A stretch of 64,000 bases of DNA from an uncultured Lachnospiraceae bacterium (GTDB lineage: Bacteria; Bacillota; Clostridia; Lachnospirales; Lachnospiraceae). The stretch is taken from NCBI GenBank assembly GCA_910589265.1, contig CAJUTQ010000077.1, forward strand, positions 1-64,000, read 5' to 3'. A model generated the notes under the pieces. The model was not told the DNA's origin. It did no database searches and saw nothing but the letters and a program-made list of their open reading frames with translations. Positions within the stretch are counted from its first letter, which is position 1. Every line of letters begins with the position of its first letter. This document shows positions 53,062 to 62,594 of this stretch, piece after piece. The position numbers and the translations under genes are program-made.

Positions 53062-54117
53062 CTATTGTTGTATTGTGTAAAGGGCTACTTCATCAATTTC
53101 TCTATTTGTTGCTACAAGTTTGTCTTTTCCATCTTTTACAAAATGGAATATATTTGCTGGCCCACAGCCATGATCAATGAGTTCCCATTGATACTGGTTT
53201 TTCTCTTTATTGTATGTGAAAGCAAGGAGATTTCGGTCTCCCTCTCTATGTCCAATGACAACCGTAGGTTTTCCACAAAGCATACCTCCGTAAAGGGCAT
53301 GGGTAAATTCTGCTGGCTTCTCATAGTCATATACTTTTTTATAAGTACCCGATTTTTTCTTATAAATGCTAATGGAAGCTCCATGAAAAGGGGCAAGAAC
53401 TGCCAATTCTTTTTCTCCGTCTTCATCTAGATCGACTAATACTCCATCGCTAGTTGGTGTATCCAAAAGCTGTATAATTTCCCATTCTCCTCCTCTTTCT
53501 TTTGGGGGGAAAAATTGAAATACACCTTGCTCTGAGGAGATGAGAGAAGTTTCCACCCCATCTTCCACTACTTTATAATAACCATGATTTTTTACCAATC
53601 CATCTTTTATCACCTGTAAAGGCAGTTGATTTTGTTCATTGTAACTTTCTAAATCTGCTGGAAGTTCTATTCCATATACTTTTCCTGGCATAGACCAATC
53701 ATCTTTGTGCTCATGCCCAGACTTTAATGTGCAGGCAATAAGATACTTCACCTGGTTCCTCTCAATAATATCAAATCTGTGTACATGGGGCAGATCCACT
53801 AATGTCCTCACTTCCCAATTTCCCTTCTCCTTAGGAGTGACAATGACAAGCTTTGCCTCTTTTGAGTCATTGGGAGAATAAAATTGGTGGGTGGCAAGAA
53901 ACTGTCCATTCGTTCCTGGCACCTGGACCATGGTCATAACCCCTCCTGGCTCCCTCCATACAGTATCTTCCAAATTTCCGTCTATATCAAACAACAGACA
54001 TCTTTCCACCTTTTCCCCTGCTACAAGGAAGTGATCTTTTCCATTATAGTGGAGAGGGGCTATAGAATAACATTTTGTCAACTTTTCAAGTATTTTTTTT
54101 TCTATTTTCATGCTCAT
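53062..54117 (-). CDS. Beta-propeller-like protein of the ascorbate cluster
   Basis: 351 aa, no signal peptide. Repeated blades with ends like GVMTMVQVPGTNGQFLATHQ, LVDLDEDGEKELAVLAPFHG and VATNREIDEVALYTIQ suggest a seven-bladed propeller of FG-GAP/VCBS kind. Histidines such as HVHRFD and GHEHKDD could bind metal. Encoded within the ascorbate operon between ulaE and rpe, with 16- and 32-base gaps. Function unknown; a lactonase, sensor or the missing enzyme step are possible but unsupported. Confidence 0.75.
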   Translation of the reverse strand: MSMKIEKKILEKLTKCYSIAPLHYNGKDHFLVAGEKVERCLLFDIDGNLEDTVWREPGGVMTMVQVPGTNGQFLATHQFYSPNDSKEAKLVIVTPKEKGNWEVRTLVDLPHVHRFDIIERNQVKYLIACTLKSGHEHKDDWSMPGKVYGIELPADLESYNEQNQLPLQVIKDGLVKNHGYYKVVEDGVETSLISSEQGVFQFFPPKERGGEWEIIQLLDTPTSDGVLVDLDEDGEKELAVLAPFHGASISIYKKKSGTYKKVYDYEKPAEFTHALYGGMLCGKPTVVIGHREGDRNLLAFTYNKEKNQYQWELIDHGCGPANIFHFVKDGKDKLVATNREIDEVALYTIQQ

Positions 54118-54149
54118 TCATTCTCCCATTTATTTTAACAAGCTTATGG

Positions 54150-55001
54150 TTAAGCAAGATTTACAAGAAATTCTGTCATCATATAGTTGGCAGACTCTAC
54201 ATCTTTTCTCCATTCCTTGTTTCCTGTATACCAAAACTCCGTTACAAATTTTCGAACGCCAATACTCCATGCAGTCTCAATGGCCTTTTTAAAATTCACA
54301 TGTCCTGTTCCATAAGGGATTTCTCTAAATTTTCCAGGAACAGTCTCTTTTAAGTGCATAGCCACAATATGTCCTTCCCCTAAACGTAAATCATCCAATA
54401 CATTTGTTCCATAAGTCTTCGCTGCATTGGTAATGTTTCCAATATCAGGGTAAACATTCAAATATACGGAATTTATTTTTCTCACATAGTCCATGGCTTT
54501 ACCTACTGTATTCATAAACTCTGTTTCCATTGTCTCAAATCCCATGAGAACTCCTGCCTTTGCAGCCATATTGACCGCTATTTTTAAATTTTTTAAAAAC
54601 CACTCTTTTGTCTCCTGGGTAGAGGTCTCATAGTATACGTCATATCCTGCAAGCTGGATAATTCGAATCCCCAAATCCTGGGCAAGAAAAATGGCTTTTT
54701 CCATCATTTCCATACCCCTGTCTCTAATTTGGGGATCTAGACTCCCCAATGGAAATTTTCTATGTCCGCTTAGACACATAGTACTAATAGGCATATTCGT
54801 CTTCTTTATAAGACTTAATAATTCGAACCGGTCTTTACCAGACATGTTCAGTCTATTTAGCTTTTCATCTGTCTCATCAATACTTATTTCTATAAAATCA
54901 AATCCTGCCTCTTTTGCAGTCAAAAGCTTTTCTTCCCAAGTTAAGTCCTTTGGCATTGCTTTCTCATATAAACCTAGTGTATATGCTTTATTACTGTCCA
55001 T
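54150..55001 (-). CDS. ulaE: L-ribulose-5-phosphate (L-xylulose-5-P) 3-epimerase
   Basis: 283 aa TIM barrel of the xylose-isomerase-like superfamily. Typical UlaE start YTLGLYEKAMPKDLTWEEKL, FIEISIDETDE, LSGHRKFPLGS and metal ligands in GFETMETEF, YPDIGN, MHLKETVPGKF and EFW. Converts L-xylulose-5-P to L-ribulose-5-P. Start ATG 55001 with GGAGGAG upstream. Collinear with the rest of the ula genes. Confidence 0.95.
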   Translation of the reverse strand: MDSNKAYTLGLYEKAMPKDLTWEEKLLTAKEAGFDFIEISIDETDEKLNRLNMSGKDRFELLSLIKKTNMPISTMCLSGHRKFPLGSLDPQIRDRGMEMMEKAIFLAQDLGIRIIQLAGYDVYYETSTQETKEWFLKNLKIAVNMAAKAGVLMGFETMETEFMNTVGKAMDYVRKINSVYLNVYPDIGNITNAAKTYGTNVLDDLRLGEGHIVAMHLKETVPGKFREIPYGTGHVNFKKAIETAWSIGVRKFVTEFWYTGNKEWRKDVESANYMMTEFLVNLA

Positions 55002-55051
55002 TCTACTCCTCCAAGACAATGTATTCTTATCCTCTGTCCCATGTTTTCCTT

Positions 55052-55843
55052 CTAGTTAAATACATCTCTTTGTACTTGATATACCTCAACCCCTGCTTCT
55101 CTTAAAGCCTCCACAACTTCTATTGGAGCTTTCTCATCTGTAATAACATTAGTAACTGTATTAATGTCGCAACTTGTAAAGCTGCTGCTATGTCCTATTT
55201 TTCTGTGATCTGCCAGAATATACGTTCTGCCAATCACTCTTTTAAGCATTAACTCATTAATGCTTGCTTCATTGGCATTCTCTGTCGTCACCCCTGACTT
55301 TGGAGATATACCGCTGCATCCAATAAAACTTTTTTTTGCAAACACAGTCTGTAAGTTGCGAATTGCATAATCCCCTACAAGAGCTTCTTTGGGATAGCGG
55401 ATTTCTCCTCCTGTCAAAATAATATTTACATTCTCTGGACAATCTGCATAAATAACTTTACCATTGTTTGTTATTACTGTTACATTATTGCTTGTCACAT
55501 ACTGTAATATACGCAGTGCAGTACTGCTCGTATTGAGAAATATTGTATCTCCATCTTCTATAAGACTGGCTGCATAGCGGGCAATGAGATTTTGGTATAT
55601 TCTAATTTCACTCTGTCCCCTTGCCTCTTCCTTTGCCTCACAAAGAACAGCCCCTCCATAAAAACGCACAAGCTTTTTTTTGTCTTCTAAATATTGAAGA
55701 TCTCTGCGAATCGTAATAGGAGAAACGCCAAACCTTGACGCCAGCTGTTCTACTTGAACTTCTGAATTTTCCCGGACTAAATTCAGAATACTCTTTCTTC
55801 TGTTTTCCACATACGTCCGATCCCTCTTCATCCTTATAGCCAT
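55052..55843 (-). CDS. DeoR-family regulator, probable ascorbate repressor
   Basis: 263 aa. N-terminal winged HTH with RRKSILNLVRENSEV...SPITIRRDLQYLE, C-terminal sugar-phosphate sensor domain (DGDTIFLNTSSTALRILQYV, ILTGGEIRY, KSFIGCSG). Encoded inside the ascorbate cluster, so likely the equivalent of UlaR, which responds to L-ascorbate-6-P. Repeats before the first gene (59446-59545) are probable targets. Gap of 122 bases to ulaB. Confidence 0.9.
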   Translation of the reverse strand: MAIRMKRDRTYVENRRKSILNLVRENSEVQVEQLASRFGVSPITIRRDLQYLEDKKKLVRFYGGAVLCEAKEEARGQSEIRIYQNLIARYAASLIEDGDTIFLNTSSTALRILQYVTSNNVTVITNNGKVIYADCPENVNIILTGGEIRYPKEALVGDYAIRNLQTVFAKKSFIGCSGISPKSGVTTENANEASINELMLKRVIGRTYILADHRKIGHSSSFTSCDINTVTNVITDEKAPIEVVEALREAGVEVYQVQRDVFN

Positions 55844-55965
55844 GCCTTTCTTCTCACATCAACTCCATACTTTTCCTATGGAGAAACAGAGAATTTCATG
55901 TCTAACATGCCAGACAATCCATTCTCTGTTTCCTTTGTCCTTTGACGGCTATTTCGCTTATTCTT

Positions 55966-56256
55966 TTAAGAAATGCCCTGCTCCTTTAATTTGTCTTCCA
56001 TTTCCTGCTGAGATAATACATTGCGCAATCCAATGACTTTTGTTCCCTTTTGCTCTGCTTCTGCAAACATACTTATAAAATTGAGGGGACACATAACAAC
56101 GTCAAATTGAGGGGCTGCGCTTTTGCCTTCTGACAAGGAACAATGGTGAATTTTCTGAACCTGCAAGTTTAATGATTTTATCACTTTCTCTGCGGTCATT
56201 TTCATCATCAGACTTGTTCCAGCGCCATTGGCACAGCATACTAAAATGTTTAACAT
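55966..56256 (-). CDS. ulaB: PTS EIIB, ascorbate type
   Basis: 96 aa. Phosphorylated Cys in the P-loop ILVCCANGAGTSLM, typical of SgaB/UlaB. Accepts phosphate from the EIIA and passes it to L-ascorbate during transport by UlaA. GGAGTAAA ribosome site. Confidence 0.93.
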   Translation of the reverse strand: MLNILVCCANGAGTSLMMKMTAEKVIKSLNLQVQKIHHCSLSEGKSAAPQFDVVMCPLNFISMFAEAEQKGTKVIGLRNVLSQQEMEDKLKEQGIS

Positions 56257-56337
56257 TTTACTCCATCCTTTCTATGTAGAGATTTGATTTTATCTCTAAC
56301 ATTATATCATAATTCGTTTCATTACATCTATTGATTT

Positions 56338-57810
56338 TTATTTTTTCCCTTTATACTGTTTGTATGCTTCATAATCTTCTGTCATTAAGAAATAACCTTC
56401 TTTTTCCTTGCGGTATTGTATTTGAGGAATAGCAAGAAGAGCTACTACAACAATAGCGATACCAATATATCCTAAATACTTCATAACGACTGTCATTGCC
56501 GGCCAAACGACTGCCCAGTCCCACATACCTAAATATCCGCCATAGGAAGCCATGCCTACCCAATAAGCAATAAAGGCAGATCCAAACACTTGGCAAAGTC
56601 CAGAGATAAAAGGAAGAATTATAGCGGCTTTTAAGCCTCCTTTATTATTTGCATAGACGGCAATGGTAGCGTTGTCAAAAAATACAGGCACAAATCCTGC
56701 AATAACAAGGACAGGACTCTTTGCCAAAATTAATATTCCAATTGCAAGAAACTGTCCTACAGCACCACTTAAGAAGCCAATAGGAACTGCATTAGGAGAA
56801 CCAAATCCATAAGATACAGCACAGTCTACCCCTGGGATAGAACCTGGAAGAAGCTTGTTGGCAATTCCTTGGAAGGATGCGGTAAGCTCTGTTACAAAAG
56901 TACGAACTCCTAACTGGAGGATAGCCAAATATACAGCAAAATTCATACAGACTTTAATAATATAGAAGACAAAGCTTTCACTCTCAGACATAAATTCTGC
57001 GGAAACTAGATAGTCTTTTCCTAAAATTACTAAAATTGCTCCAAAAAAGATTAACATGAGTAAAGATGTACAAACCATATTCTCATTAAAAATACTCATA
57101 AAACCTGGAAGTTCCAAATCTTCGATCTTTTTCGCTTTTTTTCCTTCTTTTCCTTTACCCATTTTTTCTGCTATCCAAGAAAAGAATGCAATAGCAAACA
57201 TCTGCTGGTGAGCGAGACAAAAGCCTGCTCCATCTGTTAATTCCTGGGTTGGTTTGATAGTGAGATTGGAGCCAACCGCCCAGTAGCATCCAAGAATCAA
57301 AGCCATTACAATAAGAATTGCTGTGTTGTTTGTTAAAAAGGGGCAGGCAAAGAGTATAAGCCAATAAGCAGTGGACGACTGCTGTACTTGCACATGACCT
57401 GTTGTAAATAAAGCTCTTAGTTTTGTAAATTTGCTAAAACGAACTAATAATATGTTGACGATAAAGGCAATAAGCAAGAGGATCATTACTTGAGAAAAAG
57501 CTTTTCCAAATACTTCCTCCACTCCTGCTGTTACAGCATTCTGTCCAAAATAAGGGTCAATAACCATAGCATCTAAATTAAAGCGGTCTTTTAGACCAAC
57601 GAGCACTGGTCGGAAGTTGCTAACCAAACCGCCAGAACCAACGGCTAATATCATATATCCTACTACTGTTTTAATTCCCCCTGCCAGTACATCGTACCAA
57701 GGCTTTTTCAGCAGTATGTAGCCTATGATAACAATAAGGCCAATCATAAATTCTGGTTTTTGAAGTATATTTGTGGCAAAATACGTCCAAATGTTCAATA
57801 AAATATCCAT
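56338..57810 (-). CDS. ulaA: PTS EIIC, L-ascorbate permease
   Basis: 490 aa, multiple membrane helices throughout (SgaT/UlaA fold). Landmarks: KPWYDVLAGGIKTVVGYMIL near residue 40, VEEVFGKAFSQVM, and LRALFTTGHVQVQQSSTAYW. Transports and phosphorylates L-ascorbate to L-ascorbate-6-P. Somewhat longer C-terminus with charged tail. GGAGGG ribosome site. Confidence 0.96.
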   Translation of the reverse strand: MDILLNIWTYFATNILQKPEFMIGLIVIIGYILLKKPWYDVLAGGIKTVVGYMILAVGSGGLVSNFRPVLVGLKDRFNLDAMVIDPYFGQNAVTAGVEEVFGKAFSQVMILLLIAFIVNILLVRFSKFTKLRALFTTGHVQVQQSSTAYWLILFACPFLTNNTAILIVMALILGCYWAVGSNLTIKPTQELTDGAGFCLAHQQMFAIAFFSWIAEKMGKGKEGKKAKKIEDLELPGFMSIFNENMVCTSLLMLIFFGAILVILGKDYLVSAEFMSESESFVFYIIKVCMNFAVYLAILQLGVRTFVTELTASFQGIANKLLPGSIPGVDCAVSYGFGSPNAVPIGFLSGAVGQFLAIGILILAKSPVLVIAGFVPVFFDNATIAVYANNKGGLKAAIILPFISGLCQVFGSAFIAYWVGMASYGGYLGMWDWAVVWPAMTVVMKYLGYIGIAIVVVALLAIPQIQYRKEKEGYFLMTEDYEAYKQYKGKK

Positions 57811-57878
57811 AAAATCCCTCCACTCCTGTCAAGCTTCTATACCTAAGCATAGTATCCATGACATGTTATACAACTCTT

Positions 57879-58337
57879 TTACTTATCTAATAACTTTTCC
57901 TGGATTTCCAATAAATCTTCTGGCTTTTTTGCTTCCAGCAATGCTTCCACAACTTTCTCATCCATAAGCATTTCTGAAAGCTTCATCATATTGTTTAAAT
58001 GCTGCTCTGGGTTACAGGAAGCCAAGGTGAAAAAAAGTCTTGCATCCTTTTCTGGATCATTGGGATCAAAGCTTACTGGTTTTTCCAGTTTCATAAAACC
58101 AATCGCTGTCTTATGAACTCCCGCCGCTCCTTCCTGGGAATGGGGCATGGCAACCTCAGGCATAATAACAATGTAGGGCCCATACTTTGTCACGCAGTCA
58201 ATAATATCTTGCGCATAGTTCTTATCTATGACGCCATCTTCCTCCAAACTCTCACAGCTCATTCTTATGGCTTCCTGCCAGGAAGAGGCCTCCCTGGCAA
58301 ATTTATAATGTTTTGACTCTACAAACTCTCTTAACAT
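57879..58337 (-). CDS. ulaC: PTS EIIA, ascorbate type
   Basis: 152 aa, PTS EIIA-2 fold. Phosphorylated His in MPHSQEGAAGV, preceded by the GPYIVIMPEVAM strand. Takes phosphate from HPr and gives it to UlaB. Gap of 18 bases after ulaG. AAGGTG ribosome site. Confidence 0.94.
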   Translation of the reverse strand: MLREFVESKHYKFAREASSWQEAIRMSCESLEEDGVIDKNYAQDIIDCVTKYGPYIVIMPEVAMPHSQEGAAGVHKTAIGFMKLEKPVSFDPNDPEKDARLFFTLASCNPEQHLNNMMKLSEMLMDEKVVEALLEAKKPEDLLEIQEKLLDK

Positions 58338-58355
58338 GTTTTCACCTTCTTTATT

Positions 58356-59414
58356 TTATAAAATAGAACGGAATGGTACATTTGGTTCATCGGTAAAGCA
58401 ATCTTCAAATCCTCTCCGATAATGATACTGAAGCTTTTTCTTATCCTCTGGCCAAACATATTTTCCTCCTACATCCCAAATAAAGGGGGTGAATTTATAA
58501 TCCAACACATGTTTTTTGTATTGATACAGCATCATAATTTCTAAGGGATCTGCCTTAAAGTTCGTCCAAACGTCGTAATGGAAAGGAATGACAACTTTAC
58601 ATCTAAGAGCTTCTGCCATCCTTAGTACATCCACAGAAGTCATCTTATCTTGATTTCCAACAGGATTTTCTCCAAAGGAACCAAGGGCCACATCAATATC
58701 ATAGTCTTTTCCATGTTTGGCATAATAAGTACTGTAATGGGAATCTCCACTATGATAAACATTTCCTGCTGGAGTTTTAATTAAATAATTTACTGCCTTC
58801 TCGTCCATATCCGTAGGACATATCCCTCGGATGTCATGATCAGCTGTTACTAGACAGGTACGGTCAAAGGAATCTAAAACAATAATTTCACAATCCTTTA
58901 CTTTCACCTTATCTCCTGGCTTTACTACTTTGCACCTAGATTCTGGCACACCATAGCTTAACCACTTTTCCACACTTTTTAATGGTCCAATGAAAGGAAT
59001 CTCCTCTCTTATGTTTTGCATGACTGCGGCAGCAAAGAAAGGATCAATATGGTCATTATGATAATGAGTGGATAATACTGCGTCGACTGCTGTCACGGAA
59101 AATGGATCATATACAATAGGAGCAGCCCTTAAATTCGGCTGAGTAGCCCGTCCTCCTGTCATATTTCTCATTTGGTGGAAAGGATCCATCTCCTTTGTCT
59201 TCTTCGTTCTCTTTCCATTTCCAAACCATAGGTCAATGGCAATATTTGTATTATTCTCAGATTTTATCCACAAGCCAGTGCATCCAAGCCACCACATTGC
59301 AAATGTTCCAGGCTCTACCACCTCCTCATCAATTTCTTCATTCAGCCAAGTTCCCCATTCGGGAAAAGCGCCTAATATCCATTTTTCTCTTGTCAGTTCT
59401 TCCACTTTGCTCAT
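58356..59414 (-). CDS. ulaG: L-ascorbate-6-phosphate lactonase
   Basis: 352 aa metallo-beta-lactamase fold. Metal motif STHYHNDHIDPFF, further ligands in CLVTADHDI and NVYHSGDSHY. Opens L-ascorbate-6-P lactone to 3-keto-L-gulonate-6-P in the cytoplasm. First gene of the cluster, with its own promoter. AAGGAGG ribosome site. Length as in E. coli UlaG. Confidence 0.96.
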   Translation of the reverse strand: MSKVEELTREKWILGAFPEWGTWLNEEIDEEVVEPGTFAMWWLGCTGLWIKSENNTNIAIDLWFGNGKRTKKTKEMDPFHQMRNMTGGRATQPNLRAAPIVYDPFSVTAVDAVLSTHYHNDHIDPFFAAAVMQNIREEIPFIGPLKSVEKWLSYGVPESRCKVVKPGDKVKVKDCEIIVLDSFDRTCLVTADHDIRGICPTDMDEKAVNYLIKTPAGNVYHSGDSHYSTYYAKHGKDYDIDVALGSFGENPVGNQDKMTSVDVLRMAEALRCKVVIPFHYDVWTNFKADPLEIMMLYQYKKHVLDYKFTPFIWDVGGKYVWPEDKKKLQYHYRRGFEDCFTDEPNVPFRSIL

Positions 59415-59445
59415 TGGTCTTCCTCCTTGTCATTGTTCCACAACC

Positions 59446-59545
59446 ATTTTTATGATTGTTCTGTTCTTTCTTTTTTTATATTAACACTATTTTATGAATA
59501 GATCAATGTATTTTTATGATTATTTTATAATTATATGATTATTTT
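59446..59545. repeat. Candidate operator repeats before ulaG
   Basis: Direct repeats of ATTTTTATGATT at 59446-59457 and 59510-59521, with related TTTTATGAAT (about 59490-59499) and TATATGATTATTTTA (59533-59547). They surround the promoter. Spacing and direct orientation fit multiple DeoR-type binding sites. Confidence 0.65.
59478..59506 (-). promoter_or_regulatory. Promoter of the ascorbate cluster
   Basis: Minus strand TTGATC (59506-59501), 17-base spacer, TAATAT (59483-59478). Confidence 0.75.
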
Positions 59546-59644
59546 AAATTATTTTTCATAATAATGCACAAATCCATTCCCTTTGTTTTTATGTATTATT
59601 TCCATAAAAAAAGATATTATTCTAGATTTTTTGCCAAATAAATG

Positions 59645-59681
59645 AAAAAAACCAGGCCAAAAATACATTTTTATTGGCCTG
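59645..59681 (-). terminator. Terminator of copA
   Basis: Minus strand CAGGCCAA / TTGGCCTG with an AT-rich inner helix, followed by seven T. Confidence 0.9.
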
Positions 59682-59723
59682 ATCCCTTTTTCCTACTATT
59701 TATGATTCTTTTATGATAATTCT

Positions 59724-62270
59724 TTATGCAATTTCCGTTACCTGATATCCAGCTTCTTCCACTGCACTTTTAATATCCTGCTCCTTTACATCCTCTTTGC
59801 AAGTAATGTAAGCACATTTATCTTCTAAACTTACCTTTGCCTCCACTCCAGAAATTTTATTTAATGCCTCTTCCACATGTCCTACACAGTGCATACACAT
59901 CATTCCTTCGATTTTCACAGTTTTCATTCCATTTTCCTCCTTCTTTTCTTCTCTTTCTTCTTTTTGATTCATTTCCTTTTTTTCTATTTTAAACAGCTTT
60001 AGCCGCAAAGCGTTGGATACAACGCATACGCTGCTCAAACTCATTGCCAAAGCTCCAAGCATTGGATTCAACTTCCATCCAAAGAAAGGATAAAATAAAC
60101 CTGCAGCTACTGGAATCCCAATACTGTTGTAAAAAAACGCCCAGAATAGATTTTCTTTAATGTTACGAATAACTGCTTTACTAAGTTTAATAGCTGTCGC
60201 CACATCTAACAAATCGTTTTTCATTAATATAATATCTGCGCTTTCCATAGCTACATCGGTTCCTGCCCCTATAGCAAGACCTACATCTGCCCTCATTAAA
60301 GCAGGAGCATCGTTAATTCCATCTCCTACCATTGCTACTTTTTTCCCTTTTTCTTGTAAGGCAGCTACTGTCTTTTCTTTATCTGCAGGTAAAACTTCCG
60401 CTATGACTTGATCAATATCTACTTGGCTTCGAATGGCCTCTGCCGTTTTTCGATTATCTCCTGTGAGCATAATCACTTCCATACCCATCCTTTTTAGGGA
60501 CTCTACTGCTCTTTTACTTGTATTTTTCACTACATCTGCAACTGCTATGACACCAAGAAGCTTTTGTTCATCAGCAAACAGCAACGGAGTCTTCCCCTCT
60601 TTTGCATATTCCTCTATCTCCCTTTCATATTTTCCTAAGGAGATAGGAATGGAATCTAAAAATCGTTTATTTCCAGCATAATACCTTTTCCCCTCTATAG
60701 TTCCTCTCACACCCATACCGCTTACTGCTTCAAACTCCTCCACCTTAACCTGGGAATTCTCTTTGAAAATCCCTTGGGAAATGACTTCATCCATGATAGC
60801 CTCAGCCAAAGGATGTTCACTATTTTTCTCCAAGCTTCCTGCAATGGACAAAAGTTCTTCTTTGGAACATTCAAATGCACGCAAATTTGTCACTTTTGGT
60901 TTTCCCTCTGTAATGGTTCCTGTCTTGTCAAGAACAACACAGTCAATACTATGGGCTGTTTCTAAGGCCTCCCCTGATTTGATTAAAATTCCGTTTTCCG
61001 CTCCCTTTCCTGTTCCTACCATGATGGCAACGGGAGTCGCTAAGCCCAAGGCACAGGGGCAGGAAATAACGAGGACACATATGCCGATGGAAAGAGCAAA
61101 TTCGAAGCTGGCCCCACTTAAAAGCCAGATGAGGGATGCTGTAAGTGCAATCAAAATGACAATAGGCACAAAAACTCCTGCAATCTTATCTGCCATTTTT
61201 GCAATGGGCGCCTTGCTTCCTCCTGCCTCCTCCACAAGACGAATAATTTGGGCAAAGGTTGTATCATCTCCTACTTTGGAAGCTTGTATTTTCAAATAGC
61301 CTCCTTTGTTCATCGTAGCCCCAATGACCATATCCCCTTTTTCCTTTTCTACAGGTATGCTTTCCCCTGTAATAGCTGATTCGTCAATGCTGCTCCTTCC
61401 TTCTATTACAACTCCATCTATGGGAATACTCTGTCCAGGTTTTACAATAACAATATCCCCTACTACGACCTGGGAGGATGGGATGACCATTTCCTCCCCA
61501 TTTTTTAGTACTGTTGCTGTCTTTGGCCTCATATCCATAAGTTTTGTAATGGCTTCACTTGTCTTTCCTTTAGATCTTGCCTCCAAATATTTTCCAAAGG
61601 TAATGAGAGCAAGAATCATTGTTGCCGATTCAAAATATAAATCCATATGATATTTTGCCACTAGCTCCATGTTTTGATGCCCAAGACCATAACCAATACG
61701 GTATAAGGCAAAAACGCCATAAACCATAGCCGCTCCTGATCCAATAGCTATCAAACTATCCATATTCGGAGCTTTGTGGAGTAATGTCTGAAAACCTTTA
61801 CTAAAATATTTTCTGTTTACGTATAAAACAGGGAGGGAAAGAAGAAACTGGGTTAGGGCAAAGGAAAGAGCATTTTTATGGCCTGACAAAAAAGCAGGTA
61901 GAGGCAATCCTACCATATGTCCCATAGATACATACATAAGGGGAATCATAAAAAGGAAAGAAACGATCATGCGAGTTTTCATTTCCTCCAGCTGCTCCCT
62001 TACAATATCCTCCTTCTTCTCTTCTTTGTCCATGGAAGCTTGCAGATTCTTATTCCCCTCTTCCTTTACGGCTGCTCCATAACCAGCCCTTTTTACTGCG
62101 TCTATAATATCTTTTACAGTTAAAGAACCTTCATCATATTGTACCTGCATGCTGTTTGTCAGCAAATTCACCTGTACTTCTTTTGCCCCTTCCAGTTTTG
62201 CCACACATTTTTCAACTCTGGAAGAACAGGCAGAACAGGTCATCCCTGTGATATCAAATTTTTCTTTCAA
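59724..62270 (-). CDS. copA: Copper P-type ATPase with a fused C-terminal metal-binding domain
   Basis: 848 aa. N-terminal HMA with ITGMTCSACSSRV, eight membrane helices including the CPC motif in VISCPCALGLATP, the phosphorylated Asp in DKTGTITEG, GDNRKTAEAI, GDGINDAPAL. After the last helix a Lys/Glu linker (KEEREEKKEENG) leads to a second HMA (GMMCMHCVGHVEEAL), equivalent to a fused CopZ. Exports Cu(I). Starts at a TTG after GGAGGG. Preceded by its CsoR repressor. Confidence 0.95.
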   Translation of the reverse strand: MKEKFDITGMTCSACSSRVEKCVAKLEGAKEVQVNLLTNSMQVQYDEGSLTVKDIIDAVKRAGYGAAVKEEGNKNLQASMDKEEKKEDIVREQLEEMKTRMIVSFLFMIPLMYVSMGHMVGLPLPAFLSGHKNALSFALTQFLLSLPVLYVNRKYFSKGFQTLLHKAPNMDSLIAIGSGAAMVYGVFALYRIGYGLGHQNMELVAKYHMDLYFESATMILALITFGKYLEARSKGKTSEAITKLMDMRPKTATVLKNGEEMVIPSSQVVVGDIVIVKPGQSIPIDGVVIEGRSSIDESAITGESIPVEKEKGDMVIGATMNKGGYLKIQASKVGDDTTFAQIIRLVEEAGGSKAPIAKMADKIAGVFVPIVILIALTASLIWLLSGASFEFALSIGICVLVISCPCALGLATPVAIMVGTGKGAENGILIKSGEALETAHSIDCVVLDKTGTITEGKPKVTNLRAFECSKEELLSIAGSLEKNSEHPLAEAIMDEVISQGIFKENSQVKVEEFEAVSGMGVRGTIEGKRYYAGNKRFLDSIPISLGKYEREIEEYAKEGKTPLLFADEQKLLGVIAVADVVKNTSKRAVESLKRMGMEVIMLTGDNRKTAEAIRSQVDIDQVIAEVLPADKEKTVAALQEKGKKVAMVGDGINDAPALMRADVGLAIGAGTDVAMESADIILMKNDLLDVATAIKLSKAVIRNIKENLFWAFFYNSIGIPVAAGLFYPFFGWKLNPMLGALAMSLSSVCVVSNALRLKLFKIEKKEMNQKEEREEKKEENGMKTVKIEGMMCMHCVGHVEEALNKISGVEAKVSLEDKCAYITCKEDVKEQDIKSAVEEAGYQVTEIA

Positions 62271-62289
62271 AAAACTCCCTCCTTCCTCA

Positions 62290-62556
62290 TTAATTTTTCA
62301 TTAATTTGTCTAACATACCAATAAGCTCATCAATTTTCTCATCCATAATTTGCTCATCTTTTTCAGTTTTTACACAATATTTTAAATGGGCTGCTAATAT
62401 TTCTCTGTTTAGCTTTCTAAGCACCGCCTCTGAAGCCATGAGCTGGTGGGAAATATCAATGCAATATCGATCTTCTTCCACCATTTTCATTATTCCATCC
62501 ATTTGCCCTCTTACTGTTTTTAACAATCGTAAGGTTTTCTTTTTATCCGCTTTCAT
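62290..62556 (-). CDS. csoR: CsoR-family copper-sensing repressor
   Basis: 88 aa all-helical protein. Copper ligand pattern: Cys in DRYCIDISHQL, His and Cys in AAHLKYCV, the Cys-His-Cys triad of CsoR. The start ATG 62556 (upstream codons overlap the operator). Releases DNA on Cu(I) binding, so derepresses itself and copA, which follows 19 bases downstream. Confidence 0.93.
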   Translation of the reverse strand: MKADKKKTLRLLKTVRGQMDGIMKMVEEDRYCIDISHQLMASEAVLRKLNREILAAHLKYCVKTEKDEQIMDEKIDELIGMLDKLMKN

Positions 62557-62594
62557 AAAATAACCATGCCTTTCCTCTATGTGTCGTAACAATA

